A stretch of DNA of 64,000 nt from Ochromonas danica (GCA_015146655.1 VKHL01000040.1:62001-126000), one strand, 5' to 3'; counted from the first letter of the stretch, positions 34,235 to 46,172 are shown. The notes: a model not told the origin generated them from the sequence alone. A program made the numbers and translations.

Positions 34235-34625
34235 CAGACTGCTCACAAAGTAGTATACGAAGGAAGGAGGTGAGGGAGATGGTCAATCAATCAATCAATC
34301 GATCAGTCTTGATGATTGCTTTGCATTCTCACAATCCTTCGCCTCCCACACTTGCCAGATACGAAGAAAATCCTCACAAAGTAGACTTTTCATAGCAGGT
34401 TATGCGAGTTCTGACCAGCTCTGCTCACCAACAGCTTCCTGTTGTTTCCAACAGAACATTCCGATTCCACGGCAGGAAAGTCGTATTTTACAGTTTAAAA
34501 GCCGCAAATCCATCCAAACCTAACCCTAACCCTAACCGTTGCGGTGAAGTCCAATGGAAGTGTATGACAATGTATGACAATGTATGACAATGTATGACAG
34601 TATGACCATCATCTATCATGTATGG
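34235..34625. other. Intergenic region with interstitial telomere-like repeat and 10-bp repeat
   Basis: At 34517-34537 the sequence reads aacctaaccctaaccctaacc, about three units of the CCCTAA telomere repeat. At 34561-34600 a 10-bp unit tgtatgacaa is repeated four times, the last copy with one change. A cgatcagtc/atcaatc tract lies near 34280-34305. No gene seen. Confidence 0.6.
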
Positions 34626-36250
34626 TTAATAAATGGTGCTAAGCTCGAATGTATCATATAGTAGAGCACGAGTATTATTTGCTAGACCTTGACGAACAAT
34701 CTCTCGCGATTCCTCTTTCATACTCTGAGAAACAACAACATGCAAAATGTCAAAATATCAGACGAAAGAGACCGACCGACTGACTGACTGACTGCTCTCA
34801 CCTTGCAAAGAGAGTAGAATCGAGCCAAGCTTTCAAAATAGGTAGGCTTAGTTGCGAAGGTTGCTTGAAGAGCCTCTTCCAGTCCGATGGCCAGGGAAAG
34901 GTCTTCCAATCCTTCTCTCAGCAGCCGCACAGCTCGCAGTCTCACGGGGTTCTGCTGTATAGTCTCAGGGATGACCACCTCAGCGGCTTTCACCTCCTCA
35001 GGTGACACTGCAGTAGCGATCTCTACAGTGGTATCCCTGGGCACAACAACAACAGCAGCGGCGGTGGTGGTGGAGGAGGAGGAGGTAGCAGTCTGAAGTG
35101 TCTGTGCTTGCTGCTGGAACTTGAGGTAGAGAGACTGCGCACGAGAGCGAAGGTCTGCATTGGCATGACCCTTGGCCAGAGCCTTCACAACACGAGCCAC
35201 GCCCGTCTCTTTGAGCTCCGCGAGAGAGAAGTCGACCTGGTCCAGCTTGTCCAGAGTCTTCAGCGCTCTGGGCAGGTCCAGGGCCTCGGGGGAAGTGGTG
35301 GACTGCAAGATGCGCACGAGGCGGACCAGGCGGTCAGATCGAGACTCCTCATCGAACAGCTTGGCACTGCCTGGAGGAGGAGGAGGAGCGATATCATCTG
35401 ATCGAGAGCGACGGCGAGCTTTCTTTCTCGCAGAGACCGCCACTACCTCCTCCTCCTGCTCCTGCTCCCCCTCCTGCTCCTCTTCTTGTTTGGTCTTCTT
35501 CGGTGGACGGCCACGGCCACGGCCTGTAGACGTTCTCTTCAAGTTGACTAACAACCTCTTCCTACCTCTATCACTACCACTACCTCTGCCACTACCTCGG
35601 CGAGGCTTTGGCTCTGAGAAGTCACTGCTAGCCTCTGACTCTTCTAGCAGCTCCTCCTCCTCCTCCTCCACCACCACCACCTCCTCCTCCTTACCCTCTA
35701 CCTCTCCTGCCTCTTCCTTCTCTTCTGGCTTTGTCTCAGCGGTAGACTCCGTCACAGTGAGAACGACCTCGGCCTTCTTCTTAGGGGGACGACCTCGCTT
35801 CTTCTTCTGTCGCTCCTCCTCCTCCACCACCTCCACCTCCTCCTCCTCCACCTCCGGTGACTTGCGAGAGGCCTCAACAAGCGGTTCTGTACACCAAGCC
35901 ACTCGCTCTCTTGCCTCAAGCAACAGGTCGGCATCCGCCCGTGCGATAGCCTCGGGGTAGAGGTTGGCGTAGTCGCCGAGGCTCTGGCCGCTCAGCTGCT
36001 GCTTGCTCTGCTCGTCATAGACACGCAGGCTCTTCTCGCCCACGAAGCCCACCGTGTTGTCCGCGTAGTAGTAGACCGTGTAGAGCCTGCCGATGTGGTT
36101 CACGCCTTTGGCGATGACGGCGCGCTTTTCTCGCAGACGACGAGGATCGACAATGCAGCTGGGCCACCAAGGAAAGGTGCCGCTCTTCGCGAAGACAATC
36201 TCGCCATAGCGACTTTCCCACTGAGATAAATTGAAATCCTTTTTCTTCAT
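34626..36250 (-). CDS. PWWP + AT-hook + TFIIS-N-like chromatin protein (LEDGF/HDGF-like layout)
   Basis: Two exons, 36250-34802 and 34724-34626 (77-nt phase-0 intron), 515 residues. The N-terminal ~90 residues form a PWWP domain, with YGEIVFAKSGTFPWWPSCIV and an aromatic-rich second strand (GRLYTVYYYADNTVGFV). A long acidic/basic region follows with two AT-hook-like cores, KKRGRPPKKK and GRGRGRPPKKTK. Near residues 310-400 is a helical segment (LVRLVRILQ...LDLPRALKTLDKLDQV) resembling the TFIIS N-terminal/LEDGF integrase-binding-type bundle. PWWP domains read H3K36 methylation, and TFIIS-N domains dock elongation factors, so a role in transcribed chromatin is likely. The second exon (SMKEESREIVRQ...) is predicted from phase only and is less sure. 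The acidic runs are encoded by (GAG)n-like DNA. Confidence 0.72.
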
Positions 36251-36492
36251 TTCATACTAACTCACAGACTACACAGCATAGACTACCTTTAACATACCAC
36301 AGCTGGTAATGTAATTACTTATCTGATAGTTGTTGAGTAATTACATAATAATAACGTGTACATTAACAGTAGTGTAATTGATTATAAGTCTGCTAATGAA
36401 TTACATAAAAAGTATTTGAAAGCATCTCCTCATCTCATTCTGCTTTAGTTAGTCTAATTAGTCTAATAAGTCTAATTGGTCTAATTAAGGCA
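36251..36492. promoter_or_regulatory. Head-to-head promoter region with TAGTCTAAT repeats
   Basis: 242 bp between the PWWP gene and the C2/DZIP1-like gene. At 36448-36485 a 10-bp-like unit (tagtctaatt, agtctaataa, gtctaattgg, tctaattaag) is repeated about four times. It is AT-rich with several ATTAC motifs, a likely shared promoter. Confidence 0.4.
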
Positions 36493-37484
36493 ATGGAGGC
36501 TCAGTTTGTTCTAGAAGTCCATCGCCTACGCGTCTCTTCTCAAGTCATCCCAAGCAATGCTTCTCGTCGGCTAGTGGCTCATCTCGAGGGTCAGTATCGC
36601 AATAAGGCTGTGCGGTCTGCTGAGGTGGTGGTGGGCACAGGCAGCCAGCTGGCACTGCCGTGGTCGTCTAGACTTGACACGGTCACTCTGCGCCTCTTCT
36701 ACATCGAGGAGCGGCTGAAGACTGAGATTGGGTCAGCGGTGTATGAGGTGGGCCAGGACAAGTCCTTCGACTGCCATGGCTATGGAGGAGGAGGAGGAGG
36801 AGGAGGTGGTCGAGCGTCTGTGTTGCTGCTGCACCTCTTGCCTCGAGGAGGTAGTGCGGCCATTGGCAAAGTGCAGTGCTCTGTCTGTGTCATGTACCTC
36901 TATGACAAGGCAGACCCCAGACAGACTGCTATTGCTACTGCCCCTCTAGCCCCTGCCACAGCCTCAGAGCAGAAGACAGTAGCAGCAGGAGGAGGAGGAG
37001 GAGGAGGGCCTAGCATAGGCGAGGCTCTGCCTGACTTCCGCTTCAAGCGGCTGTCCAAGACGATCGACTGGCCCAAGATTCGCGCGGTTGAAGTCGATCG
37101 CCTCGCAGCCACGAGAGATGTTGTCCTGCTGAGAACTTTCCTCGACGATGTCGCACTGGGCGATGTGGCCATGGAAGGTGAGCTAACACTAACTATGACA
37201 CTAACTATGACACTAACTATGACACTATCACCAACACTGACTGTACACTGACTGTGACTGACATGGGTCTGACTTGGGTCTGACGTGGGTCTGACTTGGG
37301 TCTGATGGGTCTAGACTGTGACCCGCTACTCCTCAAGGCTATGCAGCTAACGCAGTTCTCCACACAATACCTTCTGAGCAGTAAGAAGGCCTTGCAAGAG
37401 AAGAGACACTTGGTGAGCAAAGCTCTTGACACTTTCCAACAAGAAGAAGACCTCCTGGACATGAAGATTGCCAAACTAAAGTAA
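36493..37484 (+). CDS. C2-like + DZIP1-N-like ciliary protein (possibly 5' half of a longer gene)
   Basis: Exons 36493-37177 and 37315-37480/37484. Residues 1-160 look like a C2-type beta domain (FVLEVHRLRVSSQVIP, LDTVTLRLFYIEERL) interrupted by poly-Gly. Then comes a segment matching the N-terminal domain of DZIP1/Iguana: FRFKRLSKTIDWPKIRAVEV, DRLAATRDVVLLRTFL and, after the intron, CDPLLLKAMQLTQFSTQYLL. DZIP1 acts at ciliary basal bodies and in ciliogenesis. The frame may end at the TAA at 37482-37484 after IAKLK. Alternatively a GT at 37481 starts an intron that joins, in matching phase, an AG at 38306-38307 and continues into the next entry. The canonical DZIP1 zinc finger is not seen. 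The intron at 37178-37314 contains short GGTCTGACTT-type repeats. Confidence 0.62.
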
Positions 37485-37545
37485 ACCAAACCTTTTCTCT
37501 TTGACTGACTGACTCACTCTGATTGACTACCATAGACTAGCCTAG

Positions 37546-38260
37546 ACTATACCATATACACTATACCATATACACTATACTATATACACTATACTATATA
37601 CACTATACTATATACACTATACTATATACACTATACNNNNNNNNNNATATACACTATACTATATACACTATACTATATACACTATACTATATACACTATA
37701 CTATATACACTATACCATATACACTATACTATATACACTATACTATATACACTATACTATATACACTATACTATATACACTATACTATATACACTATACT
37801 ATATACACTATACTATATACACTATACTATATACACTATACTATATACACTATACTATATACACTATACTATATACACTATACTATATACACTATACTAT
37901 ATACACTATACTATATACACTATACCATATACACTATACTATATACACTATACTATATACACTATACTATATACACTATACTATATACACTATACCATAT
38001 ACACTATACTATATACACTATACTATATACACTATACTATATACACTATACTATATACACTATACCATATACACTATACTATATACACTATACTATATAC
38101 ACTATACTATATACACTATACTATATACACTATACCATATACACTATACTATATACACTATACTATATACACTATACTATATACACTATACTATATACAC
38201 TATACCATATACACTATACTATATACACTATACTATATACACTATACTATATACACTATA
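37546..38260 (+). repeat. 14-bp satellite array with 70-bp higher-order periodicity
   Basis: About 50 copies of a 14-bp unit (tatactatatacac). A variant unit with C (taccatatacac) appears at 37921, 37991, 38061, 38131 and 38201, exactly every 70 bp, i.e. one in five units. Only one variant (37711) lies in the preceding 200 bp, so the higher-order pattern is recent and local. The array contains the assembly gap, so its true length is unknown. Confidence 0.95.
37637..37646. other. Assembly gap (10 N) inside the satellite
   Basis: Ten N bases interrupt the 14-bp array; the gap length is probably nominal. Confidence 1.
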
Positions 38261-38302
38261 GAGGGACTTACGAGTGGTTGTTGTTGTTGTTGTTAATGGT
38301 TG

Positions 38303-40770
38303 ATGAGAAGGGCTAAGAAGCGAGGCATGAGGAAGGAGTTGGTGGCGATGGACGAGATCGCTGACAGCTACCTCACAGCGTTGGCGAGATTTGATGTTGA
38401 ACTAGCACAAGCAGCAGAGAAGAGCTACTTGAGAAGTGGTACTAAACAACAACAAACTAGACGAGATAGTCACAGTCGCAGTCATCATAGAGGACAACGA
38501 CGACGACGACGACATGGTGATGGTGAATCAGAATCACACAGTGAGGAGGAGGAGGAGGAGCCGAGAAGTAGTAGAGGAGGAGGAGGAGGAGGGAAGAGGT
38601 CCTCCAAGGGACTGCCGTTAGTCTCAATCCCTCCCAAGCCACGCGATGACTGGGTCAGAGCTACAGAGAGGGAGAGAAGAGGTAGTGGACCTACCACTAC
38701 CGCTACCACTTCAGAGATCTTCAAGTCTCAAGGGGTAGCGAGAGATTGGAGAGACCAGCACAAGAAGAAGAAGGAGGAGGTGGAGGAGGAGGAGGAGGTG
38801 GACCTACCCGATGCAAGCAGTCTTCTACCTCTGAATGAGAAGAGAAATGACTATGACAGTGACAGTGACAGTGACAGTGATGCTGTGCGAGGACCCACTC
38901 GTTACCTCTCAGAACACAGTGGGGACGACAAGTTAAAGGCGATGACTATGCCGGTAGCAGTGTTAGCACGAAGAGAAGTACGCAGTGTAGTAGTAGGCAG
39001 CCAGTCCATGCAAAGCCTGTTGCCATCATCAACAGCCTCATCATATGTAGCCAAGAAGGAGGAGCAGCAGGAGGAGGAGGAGGTAGAGTCTCCTACAGAC
39101 AATAGCCGATCATTGGCGAAGACTCAGCAGACAGAGAGAGAGACATCACAACAACAACAACAACAAATAGCACACAGAGAGGTCTCTACTACTACTACTA
39201 GAGCTACTAATAGTGGTATTAGTGGTAGTGGTACTACTAGTGTTGGTAATAGTGGTAATAGTGGTACTGGTAGTGGTAGTGTTGCTGTGGTGGGGAAGAG
39301 TCAAACAGTGCGACAATCTCTTCAATCTGTTGCCTCTGCCATGTCTGCTGACTCCTTAACACTCACCACTAACACTAACAACACTAACACTAACAACACT
39401 AACACTAGTAATAGCAGTAGTAATGGTAACACACAAGCCAAGGCTGGGTCAGCCTCCTCATTGACTATCAGCACTGCTCCTCCTCCTCCTGCTACTACTA
39501 CTACTAGTACTACTACTACTACTACAGGCAGTACTGCTTTGCAGCGCGGTGAGCAGAAGTCTGTTGATTCGTCTCTAATAGCTGAAGAGTTGGGCTCTTC
39601 ATGGTATCCTTACAGTCCACAGCAAAGACGACAGAAGGAGCAGGAGCAGGAGGAGGAGGAGGAGGAGGATCCCTTTGATTCACCTGTTCGTCAACCTCGT
39701 GCTACTTTAATGCATTCTAACGCCATTGACACTTCGCACAGTGTGATTGTGGACTACAGCGAAGGCCCTGCCTCAGCATCTCTTAGACAAGCGGCCATTC
39801 GCTTTGAAGACACGCTGCAGTCAGATGGTAGCAGCAATAGCCCGGCGTTCATTAAAGGACGAGGTTTGGGTGGGCAGAGGGGTAGAGGAGGAGGAGGAGG
39901 AGGAGAGGACGACATGGTCTTAATGGGTACAGCGCAGCTCACGACAACAACACAAAGCTCTTCCTCTGCCTTAGACCGCGACTCCCTCGCTAATGATGAA
40001 GAAGATGATGATGAAGAGAAGAGGTTCTTCGGAGGTAGCACGGGACTGATCTCAGCAGGCAGTGGTGGTGGTGGAGGAGGAGGAGGAGGTGGTACTATCA
40101 ACAGTGACAACACAGGCAAGCTATCCATCGCAGATTACCCCGCCAACAATGACTCTCGCATGGACGAGAGCTTCAGCGCAGTGCTGTCGACCTTGTCGTG
40201 GACGGAAGGAAGAGCGCCCGTCGACCTGCTCGAGCTGGCGTCAGCCTTGGAGGTCAACATTGGCGCCATTAGCTTGACGAGGTCCAAGCTGCCTCCTCAA
40301 GTTCAAGATGTACACGTTACTGTAGAGTTCCTTGACACTCGATCTCATCCATCACGTTCAATTCATCTCGATGCTCCTGATGCGATCTATTCGCTATCCT
40401 TTACGACACGTAAGCATCATCGTCATCATTGTTATCGTCATTGTTATCGTCGTTAGGTTGATTAGATTGGATTCTGAATCATCTGTTATCTCTGTGCATA
40501 GACTTGACCTTCGATGAAAACACGTCACAAACGTTGACAGAAGAGATCGACGAGCTGGGCGACACCTTGGCAGTCAATGTGAATGTCTACGACAGTCGCA
40601 GTGGCAGTCTGCTGGGCCAAGGCGTGGTGGAGTTGTGGAACATGATCGAACACCATTGCAACATTTTACGTCAGGAAGTGGATGTGTATACGTATGACAT
40701 GACGGCTATCATTGGCTTGTTGGTCGTAGATGTCAAGGGTTACATGCTCATGACGAAGTGTGCTGGCTAA
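38303..40770 (+). CDS. Low-complexity protein with C-terminal C2-like domain (possibly 3' half of the DZIP1-like gene)
   Basis: Exons 38303-40409 and 40502-40770 (92-nt intron, phase 1), 791 residues if it starts at the ATG at 38303. The first ~40 residues (KRGMRKELVAMDEIADSYLT) are helical. A very long region of Ser/Thr/Gln/Gly/Glu repeats follows, encoded by trinucleotide runs. The final ~190 residues are ordered and look like a C2 domain: VDLLELASALEVNIGAISL, VQDVHVTVEFLDTRSHP, then SLLGQGVVELWNMI and IIGLLVVDVKGYML. C2 domains of this kind occur in transition-zone and centriolar proteins. No clear start context separates this gene from the one upstream of the satellite. The two may be a single gene with the satellite in an intron, giving a C2-DZIP1-disordered-C2 protein. 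Confidence 0.6.
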
Positions 40771-41013
40771 CCAACAACAACAGCAAGTTAGACAATGATG
40801 TTAATTGTACACATCTGGTGTGATACACACAATTCCCAGCAGGTCAAGACAATGCAAGAAGACAGGGACAGACGACTTTGAAGACCCAAAGGACAACAAG
40901 CAGACCGTCAATAGCCTTGCAATCACTTCCTCTGATTAGCCTATGGTGTGCAGTGTATGGTGTATAGTCTTGAGCTGTCTAAGAGAAGTCAATTGGATCG
41001 TCTCTATTACTTC

Positions 41014-42927
41014 TTACAGCTCATAGGTTGCTCCGCAAGCTGCAATGCCATTGAAAATGTAAGTGTTACTCAAAGGGAGGTACTGGTGAGTGAGAATCTT
41101 CACCGCTTCTTGCGCTGTGATGCCTCCGACAATGGCGCTAATAGGATGCATCTCAATCGCCCCGAAGCGCACTATCTCCAAGGCATGGGAAGGACTCAGC
41201 ACAGACTTGCTTTGGTCTGTCACGCCTTCTTCCTCGGACACGGGCAGATGGAGCGGGATTTGGTAATTCTCTGCTAAACGCGCCAAAATGGTCCAGACTG
41301 CATCCACATCACTTTGCAAATTGCTGTTTTCTTCTTTCTGTCCAGGATAACGAGCATAAGCCTCATAGAAGGTATCGATTGCTCGCAAGCAAATGTACCA
41401 GACAAGAGGTGTCTGCGGAGGATCACTGTAGCTTTCATCTTCCAACAAAGCACCCAATGGGCGTGGCTGACGGACTTCATCAGCTATTGAAGAGGTTCGC
41501 AAGACAGCAATCGAGCTGGCACGACGACAAAAGCCTTCGATTTGGTCATCTGAGAGGACATCTGCAGGCAAGTCTCGTGCTCGCAATTCCTCTACTAGGC
41601 ATTGCTGGAAGAGTCGGAGATCTTCTTGAGCTTTCTGACGGAAGAGTTGTTGTAGACGCACGAAGGCATCAGTGGTGGCCACCATGTCTGGAATAGTGCC
41701 AGCGATGGGCAGACGGCCGCCATTTTGTCCAACAAAGACGCGCAGAGCCTCGACCAGGCAGCCGAAAGCTCCTCCCTCAGGATATCCCTCGGACAAGAGA
41801 GTCGACATGTCTTGGGAGAGCTCTGGATCGCAATAGGCGCGATAAGCTTCTCGAACTGCCTCTTGGAAATTCAACTCTTGGTTATAGTCTCTGGCCATGG
41901 ACTTGATCATCACTTTGAACTTCTCCTTGTCTGCAAAGGAAGAGGGATGTGGACTACCCGTCTAGTCATGAAGAATGAACGAATGAGATTGAATGGCAAT
42001 GGAAGAGTTTGAATTGATACCTCTTGTTGCCATCGCTGTAATGCCTGGTACAGAATAGCGAGGTAGGGCATGTGGCTGTGCTCGAGAGAGTCCAGACTAT
42101 CCAGATTAAAGCCTATACAACCAACCAACCAACCAACCAAGCAAACAACCAACCATGTCATATCAGATCAACACTGCCAACAAGGTCACAGAGGATGGAC
42201 TGACGCACTCTGAAAGTAATTGGCCAGCTCAGGGAAGGGATGCTTGATGCACAGGTCCACGCTGTTGCGCTCCTCTTTGTTGTCGTAGACTTCATGACAG
42301 CGTAGTTGCAAGCGAACGGACCCGATGAGTCCATAGGAGCGCAAGGCGATGAGCGGCACATTTCGTTCCCAGCACAAGTCAGCGAGGGGTAAGAGATGCG
42401 TTGCGGGCAGATTGCTCGCGATGATGAGGTCGAACTTGCAGAAGAACTCTGGGTCTAGCACACACCACCACCACCTCGTTAGCTTACTCAATGTAGTGTA
42501 CCGTAGTGTCGACTAGCAGTGTACCTGTTTGCAGGACATTGCGATAGTTCGCAACACGAGCTTCCGCCACGACATCTTCTGGGTTCATCTCGCTGAGCAA
42601 CTGAGCGACAATCTGATAGGCACAGGAGGCAAGCAAGACAGTCAGACATCTTGTCAGAGGGCATGGCAGTGGAGAGAGACGGACCTCTGCCCGAGGCTTT
42701 CCTTTCGCCTCTGGTATGGTAAAGAAATTACTGCCCAGATCCGCCTCATCGATGCAGTGGTCATCTAAGATAGTGAAGCTCTTAATGCCAGGCAGTACGA
42801 GATTTTTGAGAGTTTCCGATCCCACAGCGTCCGCGTGGATGAGCAAAATAGAAGATTGCATGAGAAATTTCTGTCCTTCAGCACCCCATAAACGGAGTTG
42901 GCGGTCATATTTGTCGTGAGTCGCCAT
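41014..42927 (-). CDS. NAE1: NEDD8-activating enzyme E1 regulatory subunit (NAE1/AXR1/ULA1)
   Basis: Five exons, 42927-42685, 42612-42525, 42454-42209, 42112-42021 and 41925-41014; 526 residues, close to the ~530 of plant and animal orthologues. It pairs with UBA3 to adenylate and transfer NEDD8, which activates cullin-RING ubiquitin ligases. Recognisable family stretches include [18 protein letters not shown] at the N terminus, [50 protein letters not shown] (compare GTIPDM of the human protein) and a C-terminal [18 protein letters not shown]. As expected for this subunit there is no catalytic cysteine domain. The acceptor of exon 5 uses the second AG (after acaag), because the first gives a stop. 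Confidence 0.92.
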
Positions 42928-43565
42928 GTCGACGAGCTAATGGGATGGTCTTGGACAGCCTCAGCAGAGAATCAATTCAATTCGATTCTTGCTGCCCACC
43001 ATCCCGCCACTCAGTCTAGAGTTTCAAATCTGGCCACCTGGACCTCCCACAGTCAGCATGTAGACTACGGTACTTTAACGTGTAGTGCACAGTTGTACTA
43101 GCAAATCGAAAAACGTTCACCATTGGTCACACTTAGAAGAGAAGAACGTAAACCAGCGTACTATAGAAGAGAATGAATTGCCTTAGGTGAGTTAAGAATT
43201 GTAACAAGGCCGTCTCTAATTCAGGTGGAGGACTAGCTAGCTGAAACTTGTCTAGTCTTATAGTACTTGACAACAGAGAAGAGACAAATGGAAATCGTCC
43301 TTACACACTATCACAATGGAATCATATCATATCATGTCCTTAAACATCATGACAGAGAGAAGGCCGCAGAGCAGTGCCACCAAGAGGCGTTTTGGAGCCG
43401 GTGGACATAGACATGAAAAGTACAACTTTTATATTAATAAGTCATACTTTCCTATCCAAAAACTGCTATCATTGTTGAAATGGATCAAAATACTGCTCTC
43501 TGGTATTATCGCTCTATTTTCGCGTCAAATCATTCTCTATGCCTTGAAGCAGTTACAGTAGTACC
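42928..43565. other. Head-to-head intergenic region
   Basis: 638 bp between NAE1 and the GAF-domain gene on opposite strands. AT-rich, with catatcatatcat near 43321-43335. No gene found; the small plus-strand frames at 43316-43561 lack family signal. Confidence 0.4.
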
Positions 43566-45518
43566 ATGTCTTCCGAGCAGCTGCGCCTTCAAACTCTCCG
43601 TGAGACCAAACTGCTCGATTCAGACAGACATGATGTTGATTTTGACCGATACACTCGATTGGCCGCGCGGATCTTCAAGGTGCGGTCCTTCGCCTTCCCC
43701 TGCGATGACCTAATGTGTAGTCTAACCTGCTTGCTTGTAGACGCCCATTGCCTTGATCACTCTGATTGACGGGCAGCACGCTTGGATCAAATCTGCCGTC
43801 GGCTTCTCCGCGCCGGCCGTTCCGCGCGAACTTGCCATTTGTGCTCGTTTGATTCCTGACTCCACCCAACAACCCATCCTCACAGTGGAGAATACCTTGC
43901 AAGACTGTCGCTTCTGTCATCTGCCTGCAGTGACGGTGACCAATGGCCTGCGCTTCTATGCTGGTGCGGTCATTCTCTGCCAGGGAAGAAAGCTGGGCAC
44001 TCTGTGTGTCCTCGACTATGTGCCACACGATGATTTTGATGAAGCCAAGCAATGCCTGCTTTCAGAGCTGGCGCAGCTGGTCTCCTTCCTCGTGGAGAAG
44101 AGGAGAGCGCGCGCAGTGGAGCAGGAAGAAGAAGTGGCCAGAATCATAGTGGGCGGAATACATCATTTGAAGAGTCCTTTGAGAGAAGTCAATGCCTCAT
44201 TTGCCTCCATCATAGTACAGAGAAGACGTCTTGGTGAGCTCTGCAGACAGACCATTCGCAATGAAGTCGTAATCGACGAAAACATGAAGCAACTGCTGCA
44301 AACCACCAACTTCTTCTTGCTGCAAGTACAACATCTTGCAGAGGAGATAGAAATCGGAATCAATCTTGTCTCTGCCTTCTATCGCGCCAAGTCGTCTGGA
44401 CCTTCTAAATGCTCTGCAAAGTGTCTTTCTTTCCAACCTGGCGTGAAAGTGGTGGATGTGTTGTTGGCCAGCAATTGGCTGGTCAAGTGGATTGGGAGTT
44501 TTGCAAAGTCTTGCAGTTTGGAGAAGTGGCAGTGGACGTCCTTCGCCTTTCCACAGTCTTCTCTTCCATCGCGACTCTCGCTGCCAATGAGTGCGAGAAG
44601 ATGCAAGTGTTGATCAGCGTGGAAAAACCTCTAACCAACGAAGCATCATTACCCATTGAGAGTGTCGATGAGATAACAGTAGCACCACAGATGAGAATGC
44701 CATCACAGAAAGGCGGGAGTCTCTGTGTGGTCATCCTGGCGCTCAAACCTCTTCAGCCACACAAACTCGGCCGCAGACTTTCTCCGCTCTCCTTGTCCCG
44801 AGTGGTGGAAGGAGGAGACTTCTCTTCGCTGAGCGAGGAGGTCGTAGCGGCCTGCACGGTGGAGTTATGCTCCACAATCCTTTCTGCTCTCGGTGGAACT
44901 TTGAGCTGCGATGTGCTCGAATCGAATAGTCCTACTGAGCGACAAGTGCTCAAGTTCTGCTTTGAGCTTCCTTGCCGCTTCCGCGTGTCGAAGGAAATGT
45001 TGACGAATGGCTCATCCAGCAAGTCATCATCCTCTTCCAGCTCTGCTTTGATCAGCTTTGGCCGCATTCGCTTCTCGTTACAGTCGCCGGCATTCACTCG
45101 CCTCTTTGCCTCTTCGACTAGTCGAGCACAACAGATTCAAGCGATGGCACAGCGCCAACAAGAACTGCTCGCTGTTGATGGACAAGCCTCTGCCACTGAA
45201 TTGGAGGAATTCGCAGGCCAACCCTCAGCCATTCTAGCGAACGTTGCGACTGCTGAGATGTATTTCCATGCCAGAAGTGATGACGAGGACAACTCGTCCT
45301 TCTCACTATCTGAACGAAATGATGACTCTCGTCTTCATTCATCTAAAATCGCGGACATTGTGCCTGTCGAGGCAACGCCTTCTTTCTGCTCATATCGTTC
45401 CTCGCCTTCCAAGATTGCCAAGCCACGAGAAAATGTTTTCTCTGCTGCCATACGACATTTCTTGTCGCTCTTCTTCTTCAAGAACAATTCCGTTCTGCCC
45501 GTTTCTGATGAACAATGA
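43566..45518 (+). CDS. GAF-domain protein with degenerate histidine-kinase-like region
   Basis: Three exons, 43566-43679, 43741-44442 and 44517-45518 (74-nt last intron), 605 residues. Residues ~10-185 form a GAF domain of the type found before sensor kinases: TPIALITLIDGQHAWIKS, then GLRFYAGAVILCQGRKLGTL and CVLDYVPHDDF. Residues ~200-320 are helical and carry GGIHHLKSPLREV, which resembles the H-box of HisKA domains (H-x-L/I-K/R-x-P-L). Further on, CTVELCSTILSALGGTLSCD and VLKFCFELPCR resemble the end of a HATPase domain. The ATP-binding N, G1 (DxGxG) and G2 boxes are not recognisable, so catalysis looks unlikely. The rest is Ser-rich. It may be a pseudokinase-type sensor. The exon 2/3 junction is inferred from phase and family continuity. 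Confidence 0.65.
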
Positions 45519-46172
45519 AGCCTTATTACATGTCCCTTTACTTGTTTAGTGATCCTTTTGGTCATCTTTACATCACATCTTCTTCTACGCTTTGTTCAGT
45601 ACATGCTTTCTCCTTCTTCTTGTGAGTTTCATTTTGTGTTTCTTGTTGTTTCACTAAATCCATTTTGATTGTTTCCCCCCTCTGACTTGATCTATCAACA
45701 GTAGTTTCTATCTATCAATCAGTCAGTTAGCTAGTCTAGTAGGAGTGTTTGTTTTTGATTGCTTTAATATATATACTTGTTAATGTCCTTAGTCTAATGT
45801 GGTAGTTATTGTAGTAAATCAAGTTTCATTGTGTGTTGTATGATGGAGAGTTTTCACTGCGACAAACAAGGCGATCCAAATGGTCTCATTCCTCTGTGCT
45901 TTCCTTCGTGTGAAGCAAGAGTGATTAAACTAAAACCCCACCCATCTTGTCATCACTAATGGATTGTTCTATCAGACTAACTTAGCTTCGTTCGCATTAC
46001 ATTTCACACAAATAACAACAACAGCATCAAACACAAAGATACGATAGGATGACAACGACAATGAGGATAACAATAAACCAAAACAATGTGTCTACTATCT
46101 GCTAGAACTGGACCAATATGAATAAATGACAAGAAATGACGATCAGCGTATACACTAGGTATCAACGCATAT
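45519..46172. other. Convergent intergenic region
   Basis: T-rich stretch after the sensor gene, then sequence leading into the 3' end of the permease on the other strand. It probably holds both 3' UTRs. No gene or repeat recognised. Confidence 0.4.

Noticed and set aside
35172-35960. Long plus-strand frame of 262 codons
   Set aside because: It is the reverse of the acidic, repeat-coded region of the PWWP gene. Its Ser/Arg-rich product comes from trinucleotide runs and has no family resemblance.
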